DNA of 64,000 nt, taken from NCBI GenBank assembly GCA_041165405.1, contig JBEANL010000001.1:1-64000 (forward strand). Reading direction: 5' to 3'. Under the pieces are notes generated by a model that was not told where the DNA came from, searched no databases, and was given only the letters and a program-made list of their open reading frames with translations. Of the stretch, positions 33,638 to 41,261 are shown piece after piece (position 1 is the first letter of the stretch; every line of letters begins with the position of its first letter). The position numbers and the translations under genes were made by a program. This DNA is from Methylopumilus sp009926035 (GTDB lineage Bacteria > Pseudomonadota > Gammaproteobacteria > Burkholderiales > Methylophilaceae).

Positions 33638-33955
33638 TTGAAAAAGTATTTAGCCTTAATAGCAGCTATTTTCGTTGCAATATTAGTAGGCGCAGTTTTA
33701 TTTTTTGGTAAAACTTACAAGCATGATGATAGACCGATTATAAGTGACATAAAAAAACATAACGAAATGATGGCAGGATGTATGAAAACCGCTTTAAGCA
33801 AACACCCTGGTGCTATTGTTGAGATTGAAATGGAAAAAGAAGACGGCCGACCTATATTTGATATTGATATTCAAGACGCCGATGGCAAGTATTGGGAGAT
33901 TGAATGCGATGCTGAAACTGGTCAAGTAGTCGAAGATAATCTAGATCGAGATTAA
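33638..33955 (+). CDS. Small PepSY-domain membrane protein
   Basis: A 105-residue protein with one N-terminal hydrophobic helix (LALIAAIFVAILVGAVLFF), followed by a PepSY-like domain: ALSKHPGAIVEIEMEKEDG, and then FDIDIQDADGKYWEIECDAETGQVVED. It starts with TTG, supported by a strong AAAGGAG ribosome site. PepSY proteins often inhibit proteases or associate with periplasmic enzymes. It lies 79 bases after the SoxYZ-like gene and is followed by a terminator, so they may form one unit. Function unknown. Confidence 0.78.
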   Translation: MKKYLALIAAIFVAILVGAVLFFGKTYKHDDRPIISDIKKHNEMMAGCMKTALSKHPGAIVEIEMEKEDGRPIFDIDIQDADGKYWEIECDAETGQVVEDNLDRD

Positions 33956-33976
33956 AAACTATTTAAATTTTTAAAC

Positions 33977-34006
33977 AAGCCACCTAAGATTTTAAGTGGC
34001 TTTTTT
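33977..34006 (+). terminator. Rho-independent terminator after the PepSY gene
   Basis: AAGCCAC at 33977-33983 pairs with GTGGCTT at 33996-34002, followed by a run of T. It is positioned 21 bases after the stop and would end the carrier/PepSY transcript before the convergent SDR gene. Confidence 0.85.
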
Positions 34007-34085
34007 ATTAAGCCTTACCAATTTTTATCAAGCTTAAATAAAAATGAGACAGATGTTTTAAGCTAGTCATATGAAAGTATTTTGA

Positions 34086-34781
34086 TTACCAAGGAATTTT
34101 TTTGCCATCGTAAGCAATAAATTGACCCGAAATTTTTATGGAGAGTTTATCAATTTGACGTTTCATACCAGCAACACTTTCATCAACATCTATGAGTCCA
34201 TTAGGGCCTCCCATATCTGTTCTAACCCATCCTGGATGAAGTGTAATAAGCGATAAATCATATGGCCTCAAATCAATAGATAAACTTTTCATAACCATAT
34301 TCAAGGCTGTTTTACTTGACCGATAGAGATATTCTCCCCCACCTGAGTTGTCATCAATACTTCCCATCTTGCTTGTGAGAGATGCTATCTTTTTTAATTG
34401 ACCTTTTTTAAGATGAGGTAGAAATGCTTTTGTCATTTTAAATGCAGCAAGTGTATTAATTTTAAAAGCATCAAGCCAAATTTTATAATCGACATGATCG
34501 ATTGAGCTATCCGGATAAATACCTGCATTATTAATAAGGATATCGATGGGTTGCTTGAATGATTTTGCAAACTGATCAATACATGAAAAATCGGCTACAT
34601 CAAGTTTATGAATTGAAATAGCTTTAAAGCTTGCTTGAAGTTGATGAAGCCGATCTTTTTTATTTATCTTTCTGGTACATGCGATGACTTGATAACCATC
34701 CATAGCATATTGTTTAACGAATTCAAGACCTAAACCTCTATTCGCCCCAGTGATAAGAACTCTATATTCAGTATGAGACAT
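34086..34781 (-). CDS. Short-chain dehydrogenase/reductase
   Basis: A 231-residue SDR of the classical type. The cofactor motif is VLITGANRGLGLEF (about 9-22), followed by INNAGIYPD and the catalytic YRSSK (Y-x3-K). The C-terminal HPGWVRTDMGG is typical of the sniffer/CsgA-like subgroup. The substrate is a carbonyl compound that cannot be named. It is divergent from the pentapeptide gene with a 60-base gap. SDR genes occur near CFA/DUF1365 clusters elsewhere, but here it is on the opposite strand, so a functional link is only possible. Confidence 0.85.
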   Translation of the reverse strand: MSHTEYRVLITGANRGLGLEFVKQYAMDGYQVIACTRKINKKDRLHQLQASFKAISIHKLDVADFSCIDQFAKSFKQPIDILINNAGIYPDSSIDHVDYKIWLDAFKINTLAAFKMTKAFLPHLKKGQLKKIASLTSKMGSIDDNSGGGEYLYRSSKTALNMVMKSLSIDLRPYDLSLITLHPGWVRTDMGGPNGLIDVDESVAGMKRQIDKLSIKISGQFIAYDGKKIPW

Positions 34782-34841
34782 AATAAAAACTATAAAATGA
34801 TAAAGGTTTATAATAAATCAAAATCTTTAGGATGTATTGCC

Positions 34842-35789
34842 ATGTTATTAAAGAGATATTGGATTTTATTTTTACTTTCTATAGCTCATCTTGCCTATGC
34901 CGGTGAATTTGGTAATTACTGTCTTTTAAGTTTATCCGAAGGTCGTTTTCTTCAAACGGATTGCTCAGTCAATGCAAACTACCAGAACAAGGTTTATTGT
35001 TTTGGAAGTGAAGTGAGTAAAGAAATTTTTCTACAAACACCTGATGAATTCATCAAAAAAGCTATCGCCTTTTATGAAAAGAATAAAGAAGTTGATCGTA
35101 AGAAAATATCACAAGAAGATTTATTAAAAGAAATCAAAAGCCCTGATTGTGATTTCTCAAATAAAGATTTAGGTTATTTAGATATGAATGGTTTAGATTT
35201 AAGCCACTGTAAAATGATTAATACGAGCGTCTTTGGTGCGAATCTCATCGGTGCTAATCTATCCAATAGCAATATGCAAAGAGCTTATTTGAATTTAGCA
35301 CGCCTTGAAAAAGCTAATTTTTCAGGAGCTAATTTAACTGAGGCGATAATTTTTCAAGCGATTTTTGGTGAAACTAATTTTAAAGGCGCTAATTTAACGC
35401 GTGCTCGCGTGATCGGCACATTAGGCCCAGTGAATATGTCAGAGGCTACGATTAAATATGGCAAATTTGGTTTAGATGTTGGTAATCAACCTATGGGCCA
35501 AATGAAATTTGATTCAGTCGGCGGCAAATTTTACAAAGCAAATTTTGAGGGAGCTGATCTAAATATCGCGAGCTTTACATTTGGTGATTTGAGGGAGGCT
35601 AATTTAAGAAATACGAATATGTATCGCGCTGATTTAATCCAAGCCGACTTAACCGGAGCTGATCTCACTAATGCGGATTTGACAGATGCGAATGTGGACG
35701 GTGCGATCTTTACTGATGTCAAAGGCCTTTCAACAGTAAAAGGGTTTTCAACAGTGAAAGGCAAATGCCATGATTGTGGCATGCCTTAA
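34842..35789 (+). CDS. Secreted YHS-like plus pentapeptide-repeat protein
   Basis: A 315-residue protein with a signal peptide (1-20, ending YAG). Next is a YHS-like segment (about 24-75: GNYCLLSLSEGR, TDCSV, KVYCFGSEVSKEIFLQTPDEF), and then two runs of pentapeptide repeats of the A(N/D)Lxx type (about 110-190 and 225-285), which should form a right-handed beta-helix. The end has a short duplication (GLSTVK GFSTVK). The open frame begins at 34773, but ATG 34842 has an AGGA site and gives a proper signal. Its stop overlaps the stop of the next gene on the other strand. Function unknown. Confidence 0.75.
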   Translation: MLLKRYWILFLLSIAHLAYAGEFGNYCLLSLSEGRFLQTDCSVNANYQNKVYCFGSEVSKEIFLQTPDEFIKKAIAFYEKNKEVDRKKISQEDLLKEIKSPDCDFSNKDLGYLDMNGLDLSHCKMINTSVFGANLIGANLSNSNMQRAYLNLARLEKANFSGANLTEAIIFQAIFGETNFKGANLTRARVIGTLGPVNMSEATIKYGKFGLDVGNQPMGQMKFDSVGGKFYKANFEGADLNIASFTFGDLREANLRNTNMYRADLIQADLTGADLTNADLTDANVDGAIFTDVKGLSTVKGFSTVKGKCHDCGMP

Positions 35790-36928
35790 ATATTTGCAAT
35801 GCCTAAGCTTAATCGAATGAATAAATAAGCCATGCGTGCTTTTAATCTTTTGATTAAATGTACTTTGTCCCAGTCTTTTAAAAGAATCTCAGTGCCACCA
35901 AATTGAATATCTTCATTAATATTTTTTTTAAGTTGAGATGCAAAAGATTTATCAAAGACTACAATATTAGCTTCTCGAGCCATAAGAAGGCTAAAAGGAT
36001 CAATATTTGATGAGCCTACTGTTGACCAATTTTCATCAATGACAGCCACTTTACTATGCATAAAACTTCTTGTGTATTCAAAAATGGCAATGCCTTCTTT
36101 TAAAAATTTTCCATAAAAAGCACGTGTGGCATTAGATAAAAAGTAATCCATTTCACCCTTTAAAAGAAGCGTCACTGATACGCCTTTTCGGGCAGCTTCA
36201 ATTAAAGCCCTTTCAAATTTTTTACCTGGAATAAAGTAAGCATTTGCAATAAGTATTTCATTTTTAGCATTCTGAATTGCATGCAAGTAAGCTTTTTCAA
36301 TATCTTGCCTATGTCTAAAATTATCACGCTCTATAAAATTAAGCTTAGCACCATTAGGATAGAGCACAATATTTTTTTGAATATATTTAGGAGTATAAGA
36401 TTTTTCAAAATGAGACCATGAGACTCTTTTCCAAAGCTTCACCATACTTTGACTAATGGAGTGAACGACTGGTCCTTGTAATTGAGCAGCATAGTCGATA
36501 CGTGGCGCTTTACCATTAGGGACATTCATATCATCAATAATATTAATGCCGCCAACGTAAGCGATTTTATGATCTATTAAAAACATTTTTCGATGAAGTC
36601 GTCTTAATGAAATACGCTTCATTTGATAAGGTGAAATTTTGGGGTGATAAAAAAGAAAATGAATTTTAGAGGCCTTAATTTCATCTATAACTTTTTTTGA
36701 AAGATCACGACTTCCAAATCCATCAAGCAATAAATAAACTTCAACATTTCTTTTGGCAGCTTCTTTAAGTGCGGTTAAAATTTTTATGCCTGTTGCATCA
36801 TGGCTGAAAATATAAACCTCAACAAAAATACTTTGCCGAGCTTGCTTAATCGAACGAATCACGGAGGCAAAATAATCTTTGCCATTTTTAAGTAATTCAA
36901 TCTTATTTTCTTTTAGGTGGTAAGGCAT
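35786..36928 (-). CDS. Cardiolipin synthase/phospholipase D family protein (ClsB-like)
   Basis: A 380-residue enzyme with two HKD motifs: HRKMFLIDHKIAYVGG in the first half and HSKVAVIDENWSTVGSSN in the second. This is the arrangement of bacterial cardiolipin synthases, which join phosphatidylglycerol molecules. No N-terminal membrane helices are seen, which fits ClsB rather than ClsA. The N-terminus (ELLKNGKDYFASVIRSI) is also typical. It is transcribed toward the pentapeptide gene, with a HU terminator just upstream. Confidence 0.85.
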   Translation of the reverse strand: MPYHLKENKIELLKNGKDYFASVIRSIKQARQSIFVEVYIFSHDATGIKILTALKEAAKRNVEVYLLLDGFGSRDLSKKVIDEIKASKIHFLFYHPKISPYQMKRISLRRLHRKMFLIDHKIAYVGGINIIDDMNVPNGKAPRIDYAAQLQGPVVHSISQSMVKLWKRVSWSHFEKSYTPKYIQKNIVLYPNGAKLNFIERDNFRHRQDIEKAYLHAIQNAKNEILIANAYFIPGKKFERALIEAARKGVSVTLLLKGEMDYFLSNATRAFYGKFLKEGIAIFEYTRSFMHSKVAVIDENWSTVGSSNIDPFSLLMAREANIVVFDKSFASQLKKNINEDIQFGGTEILLKDWDKVHLIKRLKARMAYLFIRLSLGIANI

Positions 36929-36948
36929 GGTGGTTTATTCTAAGACAT

Positions 36949-36982
36949 AAAAAAAGCGCTTAGGGTTCAAACCCCAAGCGCT
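36949..36982 (-). terminator. Rho-independent terminator of the HU gene (bidirectional form)
   Basis: On the plus strand, AAGCGCTT at 36955-36962 is mirrored by AAGCGCTT at 36975-36982, with inner GGG/CCC pairing and a short loop. On the minus strand it is followed by a run of seven U (36949-36955), so it ends HU transcription 26 bases after the stop, ahead of the cls-like gene. Confidence 0.85.
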
Positions 36983-37007
36983 TTTATATGAATAACTAAT
37001 TCTAAGC

Positions 37008-37280
37008 TTAATTAACTGCTGATTTAAGAGCAGCACCCGCTTTGAATGTTGGAGCCTTACGTGCTGGTATTTTAAGTTCTTTACCAGTTTGTGGGTTACG
37101 ACCAACTCGTGCAGCGCGTTTTGAAACTTTAAAAGTACCAAAGCCGATAAGTGTTACTACGTCACCTTTTTTAAGAGCTTTAGTGATAGCTGCAAGCGTT
37201 GCATCAATCGCACGACCAGCGTCTGCTTTTGTTGAACCTGCTGCTTTTGCAACTGCTTCGATTAGTTCGCCTTTATTCAT
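37008..37280 (-). CDS. hupB: DNA-binding protein HU
   Basis: A 90-residue histone-like nucleoid protein. The family signature is GFGTFKVSKRAARVGRNPQTG (about 46-66), preceded by MNKGELIEAVAKAAG at the start and KAPTFKAGAALKSAVN at the end. A GGAGGAATT ribosome site precedes the ATG. Whether it is HU-alpha or HU-beta cannot be decided, so hupB is a convenience label. It is monocistronic, with its own promoter and terminator. Confidence 0.95.
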   Translation of the reverse strand: MNKGELIEAVAKAAGSTKADAGRAIDATLAAITKALKKGDVVTLIGFGTFKVSKRAARVGRNPQTGKELKIPARKAPTFKAGAALKSAVN

Positions 37281-37349
37281 AATTCCTCCAAATGTAAATT
37301 AAGATATGTAAGACCATTGAAATGACAGCGTCATAGAAGGTCTAGGCGT

Positions 37350-37378
37350 ACTTTGCATTGATTTTTAAGCCTTGTCAA
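37350..37378 (-). promoter_or_regulatory. Candidate HU promoter
   Basis: On the minus strand a perfect -35 TTGACA at 37373-37378 is followed, after a 17-base spacer, by a weak -10 CAAAGT at 37350-37355. The 70-base leader contains a small palindrome, ATGAC-AGC-GTCAT at 37322-37334, just after the expected start. It could be a regulator site. Confidence 0.5.
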
Positions 37379-37480
37379 CAGTCATATGCAATTTTTTTCA
37401 CATTGGATAAGGGTTCTGTCGATATTCGTTAAATTTAAAATAGGGCTATCTTTTCATTTGATTCTTGTTACAATATTCAA

Positions 37481-38083
37481 ATGAAAAAAATTGTCCCCAT
37501 TCGAGGCGGTAAAAGACTAGGCGCTGGACGTAAATCAGGCACTGGAAAATTTGGTGAAAAGACAACGCTCGTTAGAGTACCAGAAAGTCAAACCGCTGTG
37601 ATATCAAACATTCTAGAGGCTTATGCCAAAAAAAAGATTCAAGAAATTTCCAATGTGGTATCTATTGATTTAGTAAATGAGGCGATGAAAAAAACTAAGA
37701 TTCCTTTATTTGAATACAAAGTACCTGCAGGATTTCCTTCGCAAGCAGATGATCATATCGAGAAAAGAATGGATCTTAATGATTATCTTATTCGTGAGGC
37801 TGATACGACTTTTTTTGTGCGTATTAAAGGAAATTCAATGGATAACGCTGGTATTCATGATAATGATGTCGTGATCGTGGATCGATCCCAAGAGGCTTCT
37901 ATTGGTGACATAGTGTTGGCTTCATTAGACGGTGAATTTACAGTGAAGACTTTAGCTAAAAATAAGAATGGCTCTCCACGTTTGCTTCCAGCAAATGAGG
38001 CATTTGGCCCTATTGAGGTTTTAGAGGGTGTGCAATTTGAAATATGGGGCGTCGTTACAGGCGCTGTTAGAAAATTTAAATAA
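37481..38083 (+). CDS. UmuD-like S24 self-cleaving protease with long N-terminus
   Basis: A 200-residue LexA/UmuD-type protein. The cleavage site A83-G84 (VPAGF), catalytic S119 (GNSMDNAG) and K156 (FTVKTLAK) are spaced 35 and 37 residues apart, exactly as in E. coli UmuD. Ahead of them is an 80-residue basic domain (GGKRLGAGRKSGTGKFGEKT, TTLVRVPES) absent from E. coli UmuD and resembling short DNA-binding ends. No umuC lies beside it. It may be a polymerase accessory protein or a LexA-type regulator. No clear SOS box was found upstream. Confidence 0.8.
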   Translation: MKKIVPIRGGKRLGAGRKSGTGKFGEKTTLVRVPESQTAVISNILEAYAKKKIQEISNVVSIDLVNEAMKKTKIPLFEYKVPAGFPSQADDHIEKRMDLNDYLIREADTTFFVRIKGNSMDNAGIHDNDVVIVDRSQEASIGDIVLASLDGEFTVKTLAKNKNGSPRLLPANEAFGPIEVLEGVQFEIWGVVTGAVRKFK

Positions 38084-38096
38084 ATTGATTTAAATT

Positions 38097-39023
38097 TTAA
38101 TTATAGGTTTTTGGATTGAGTTGAATATAATTTTGTTCAGCTTTAAGCTTCACTAACCAACCCTCATAGAATATTTCACTCATAGTAGGCTCTATAAGAA
38201 GTTTAAAAGGAGCTTTCCCGCCTCGGTAGGTTAGTTTTTGACCTTCGATCAGCGAATATTTATTTTCTGTGCCATTAGCATCTAATATACAAATTGTTTG
38301 CGGGCCTTTAGAGATAATATGGAAATAGTCGCCAGGCTTGAGAGGGTCCGTGGGAGAAGAAACTTGTGTAATTGGCATTGAGATCGCTTGACCACACATT
38401 TTGATAGCAATCCCTTTATTATTTTCTTCTGGCTTTTTGATTTCAATAGGCAATACTTCTTTTGATTCTTGCTTTTTTTCTATAGGGTTAATTTCATAAG
38501 TCGCTATATCGTTAGGGAGAGAATCAATATTGGGTAAATCAACTTCCTGACCTTCAAAATTTTTATGAGCCACAGCATATTTTTGGTAAACGCCAATTAC
38601 AAAGTTCGATACAAAAAGAAAGATAATAAAATAAAAAATATGGGGCATTTTGATATGTATTTTTGTCCATAGAAAAAATGATTTTATTTTTATTGGAAAC
38701 GGTATTTTTTTCTTGGGTAAATCATCCTGTTCATTTATCTGATTTTCTAATTCAGGCTCCGGAAGATTTAAAGATTTAGTTTTATTTTTTGTATGTTCAA
38801 TAACGGTATCAATATCTAATTCAAGAAAGGCTGCATATTTTCTGATCGAAATCAGTTTGATTTGAAAAGATACAAAACCATCTTTCTTATTTTCCTCCAT
38901 GGAGACAATATGCTTGTTACTTAAAGTTAAACGACGCGCAACATCATCAATCGAAAGATTTAGGTCTTCCCGTGCTTCTTTTAAAAGATGGCCATAGATA
39001 ATGATTGAATCGTTTGACATCAT
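38097..39023 (-). CDS. RodZ-like helix-turn-helix membrane protein
   Basis: A 308-residue protein with RodZ layout: an XRE-type helix-turn-helix (about 10-75, YGHLLKEAREDLNLSIDDVARRL), a basic linker, one membrane helix (about 135-155, IFYFIIFLFVSNFVIGVY), and a periplasmic C-terminal domain with the EGQKLTYRGGKAPFKLLIE block of the DUF4115-type RodZ tail. RodZ links MreB to the cell wall, but the usual rodZ neighbourhood (ispG) is absent, so this may be a paralogue. It is convergent with the UmuD-like gene. Confidence 0.75.
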   Translation of the reverse strand: MMSNDSIIIYGHLLKEAREDLNLSIDDVARRLTLSNKHIVSMEENKKDGFVSFQIKLISIRKYAAFLELDIDTVIEHTKNKTKSLNLPEPELENQINEQDDLPKKKIPFPIKIKSFFLWTKIHIKMPHIFYFIIFLFVSNFVIGVYQKYAVAHKNFEGQEVDLPNIDSLPNDIATYEINPIEKKQESKEVLPIEIKKPEENNKGIAIKMCGQAISMPITQVSSPTDPLKPGDYFHIISKGPQTICILDANGTENKYSLIEGQKLTYRGGKAPFKLLIEPTMSEIFYEGWLVKLKAEQNYIQLNPKTYN

Positions 39024-39147
39024 ATAACTTACGAAAGTAAAGATAAAATAGTATCCTAATAAGAGTTTTTTTCAATCATTACTGAAACATATATGCAATA
39101 GGGTAATGATATGATTTATCCAATTAACGATAACTGATGGAGATCAA

Positions 39148-39666
39148 ATGAAGACTGAAGAAATTTTAGAAAAAATTGTATTTAAGAGTCGATGGATATT
39201 AGCCCCTATGTATTTAGGTTTGGTAGGCGGGTTAGTTTGTTTGCTTATAAAATTTGGACAAGAATTTCTTCACATCATAATGACGGTGGTTGACACACCG
39301 GAGAGAGAGATTGTTTTATCAATTTTGGCTTTAGTAGATATAACACTTGTAGCAAATCTTCTCATCATGGTGATCTTTAGTGGTTATGAAAACTTCGTAT
39401 CCAAAATTGATGTAAATAGTCATGAAGACAAACCACATTGGATGGGTAAAGTCGATTACTCTGGATTGAAACTTAAATTGATTGGCTCAATCGTTGCAAT
39501 TTCAGCTATCGATCTTTTAAAAGCTTTTATGCACGCATCCAATCAGGGGGAAATGCTAACAAATACGCAAATGGCATGGATGGTAGGCATTCACGCAACT
39601 TTTATCATCTCAGGGGTTCTCTTTGCAATCATGGATAAAATTGCAGAAGACACGCCGCACCACTAA
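39148..39666 (+). CDS. UPF0114/YqhA family membrane protein
   Basis: A 172-residue inner-membrane protein with about four helices, matching the YqhA (TIGR00645) family: KSRWILAPMYLGLVGGL near the start, LALVDITLVANLLIMVIFSGYENFVSKID in the middle and LKLIGSIVAISAIDLLKAFM after it. The function of the family is unknown. It has a TGGAGAT ribosome site and is followed after eight bases by the TPR-oxygenase gene. Confidence 0.88.
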   Translation: MKTEEILEKIVFKSRWILAPMYLGLVGGLVCLLIKFGQEFLHIIMTVVDTPEREIVLSILALVDITLVANLLIMVIFSGYENFVSKIDVNSHEDKPHWMGKVDYSGLKLKLIGSIVAISAIDLLKAFMHASNQGEMLTNTQMAWMVGIHATFIISGVLFAIMDKIAEDTPHH

Positions 39667-39674
39667 ATATCTTT

Positions 39675-41261
39675 GTGATGAAAGTTTTAAAACAATCAGA
39701 TGTTAATGATTTAATTCAACTTCACCAAGCAGAGCAATTTCATCTTGCGGAAATAAAAGCAAAAAAATTATTAAATGATTTCCCGCAAGAATTAATTTTG
39801 CATAATATTTTAGGCGTATCTCAAGAAGCCCAAAAAAAGTTTAAGGAAGCTGCCGATAGCTATCGCAAAGCCTTAAAAATTCAACCGCAACTTGCGGAGA
39901 TGCAGTTTAATTTAGGTTCGGTACTTTATCAGTTAGGCGATAGTCAAAGCGCAATTCAACATTATCAAAAAGCAATAGAAATGAAGCCTGATTTAGTGGT
40001 AGCGTATTTTAATCTAGGCATTGCTTATCAAAATGAATTGCAATATGAGAAAGCATTGAGCGCTTATCAAAAAGCGATTGAATTAGAACCAGGATTTTAC
40101 GAAGCATATGGCAATAAGGGCGCTGTCTATTTACTGCAAGATAACTTTGATCATGCGATTCAATCTTTCCAAAAATCACTTAGTATTCAAGATCACTCCC
40201 GCGGTCATTTTAATTTAGGTAATGCCTATCGCAATCAAGGCCAGCTAGAAGAGGCCATTCAATCTTATCAAAAAGCAATTGAGATGAATCCGAGTGACGC
40301 TGAAGTTTGTTCGGTATTAGGTGATGCATTGTGGCATCAAGGCAAAATTCCAGAAGCCAATCAATACCTAAGACAGGCCGTATCATTAAATTCAGAAAAC
40401 CCAATCGCCAATTACAATCTTGCAACATTCCTTCATGACAATAAAAAATTTCTGGAGGCTTATGGATTTTACAAAGCCTCTCAAATGAAAGATTGGGAGG
40501 AGCGTGCACTTTATTGTTTATACAAAACAAAACAATTTGATATTTTTGAAAAAGAATTAAAAAGTGCAATGCTTAAAAAGAATACCTCACCTTTACTAGC
40601 AACACTCTCAACACACTATGCAAAAAATTTTCATCAAGAAGACCGCTACAATTTTTGTCCAGATCCACTTCATTTTGTCTTTCATGGCCAGGTTGATGCT
40701 TTAAAAGATTCTAAGGACGATTTACTAAAATCACTATTAAATGATATTAATGAAGCCAATATTTCTGAGCGTATGCAAAGTCGATTAGTCAATGGTATTC
40801 AATCATCAGGGAATCTCTTTAAACGCAAAGATCCTTCATTTAAAAGATTGGCGCAAGAAATTAAATTACTTATTAAAAAATATTATGATCACTATAAAAA
40901 TGATGGTTCTATGTTTATTAAGGCATTTCCAAAAAACATTGAGTTTAGTAGCTCTTGGTTTGTCAAAATGCAGACAGGCGGTCATTTGAGCTCACACATT
41001 CATGAAGAAGGCTGGATTAGTGGGGCTGTCTATTTAGCGATTCCACAACAAAAAAAACACCCAGATGAAGGCGCCATTGAATTAAGTATTGATGGAGACG
41101 ATTACCCAAGAATGCACGATGACTTTGAAAAAAAATTATACCTACCTCAAGTAGGCGATGTTATTTTCTTCCCATCTTCCGTTTTTCATCGGACGATACC
41201 TTTTAGCTCCAATGAAGAGAGAATCTGTATTGCTTTTGATTTAAAACCTGCAGAACTCTAG
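39675..41261 (+). CDS. TPR protein with C-terminal 2OG-Fe(II) oxygenase domain
   Basis: A 528-residue cytoplasmic protein. About nine TPR repeats (residues about 5-290, several with the pattern YQKAIELEPGFYEAYGNKG) lead into a C-terminal putative 2-oxoglutarate/Fe(II) oxygenase (about 420-528). There HLSSHIHEE carries the candidate metal-binding His/Glu, VFHRTIPF the distal His, and ERICIAFDLKP the 2OG-contacting Arg. It matches the PF13759-type family. The substrate is unknown, though TPRs suggest a protein partner. Its stop overlaps the stop of the next gene (CTAG). Confidence 0.8.
   Translation: MMKVLKQSDVNDLIQLHQAEQFHLAEIKAKKLLNDFPQELILHNILGVSQEAQKKFKEAADSYRKALKIQPQLAEMQFNLGSVLYQLGDSQSAIQHYQKAIEMKPDLVVAYFNLGIAYQNELQYEKALSAYQKAIELEPGFYEAYGNKGAVYLLQDNFDHAIQSFQKSLSIQDHSRGHFNLGNAYRNQGQLEEAIQSYQKAIEMNPSDAEVCSVLGDALWHQGKIPEANQYLRQAVSLNSENPIANYNLATFLHDNKKFLEAYGFYKASQMKDWEERALYCLYKTKQFDIFEKELKSAMLKKNTSPLLATLSTHYAKNFHQEDRYNFCPDPLHFVFHGQVDALKDSKDDLLKSLLNDINEANISERMQSRLVNGIQSSGNLFKRKDPSFKRLAQEIKLLIKKYYDHYKNDGSMFIKAFPKNIEFSSSWFVKMQTGGHLSSHIHEEGWISGAVYLAIPQQKKHPDEGAIELSIDGDDYPRMHDDFEKKLYLPQVGDVIFFPSSVFHRTIPFSSNEERICIAFDLKPAEL

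Noticed and set aside
35220..35720. Periodic DNA similarity in the pentapeptide gene taken as a repeat or CRISPR
   Set aside because: The periodicity is 15 bases in a continuous reading frame, as expected from five-residue protein repeats, with no conserved spacer and repeat structure.
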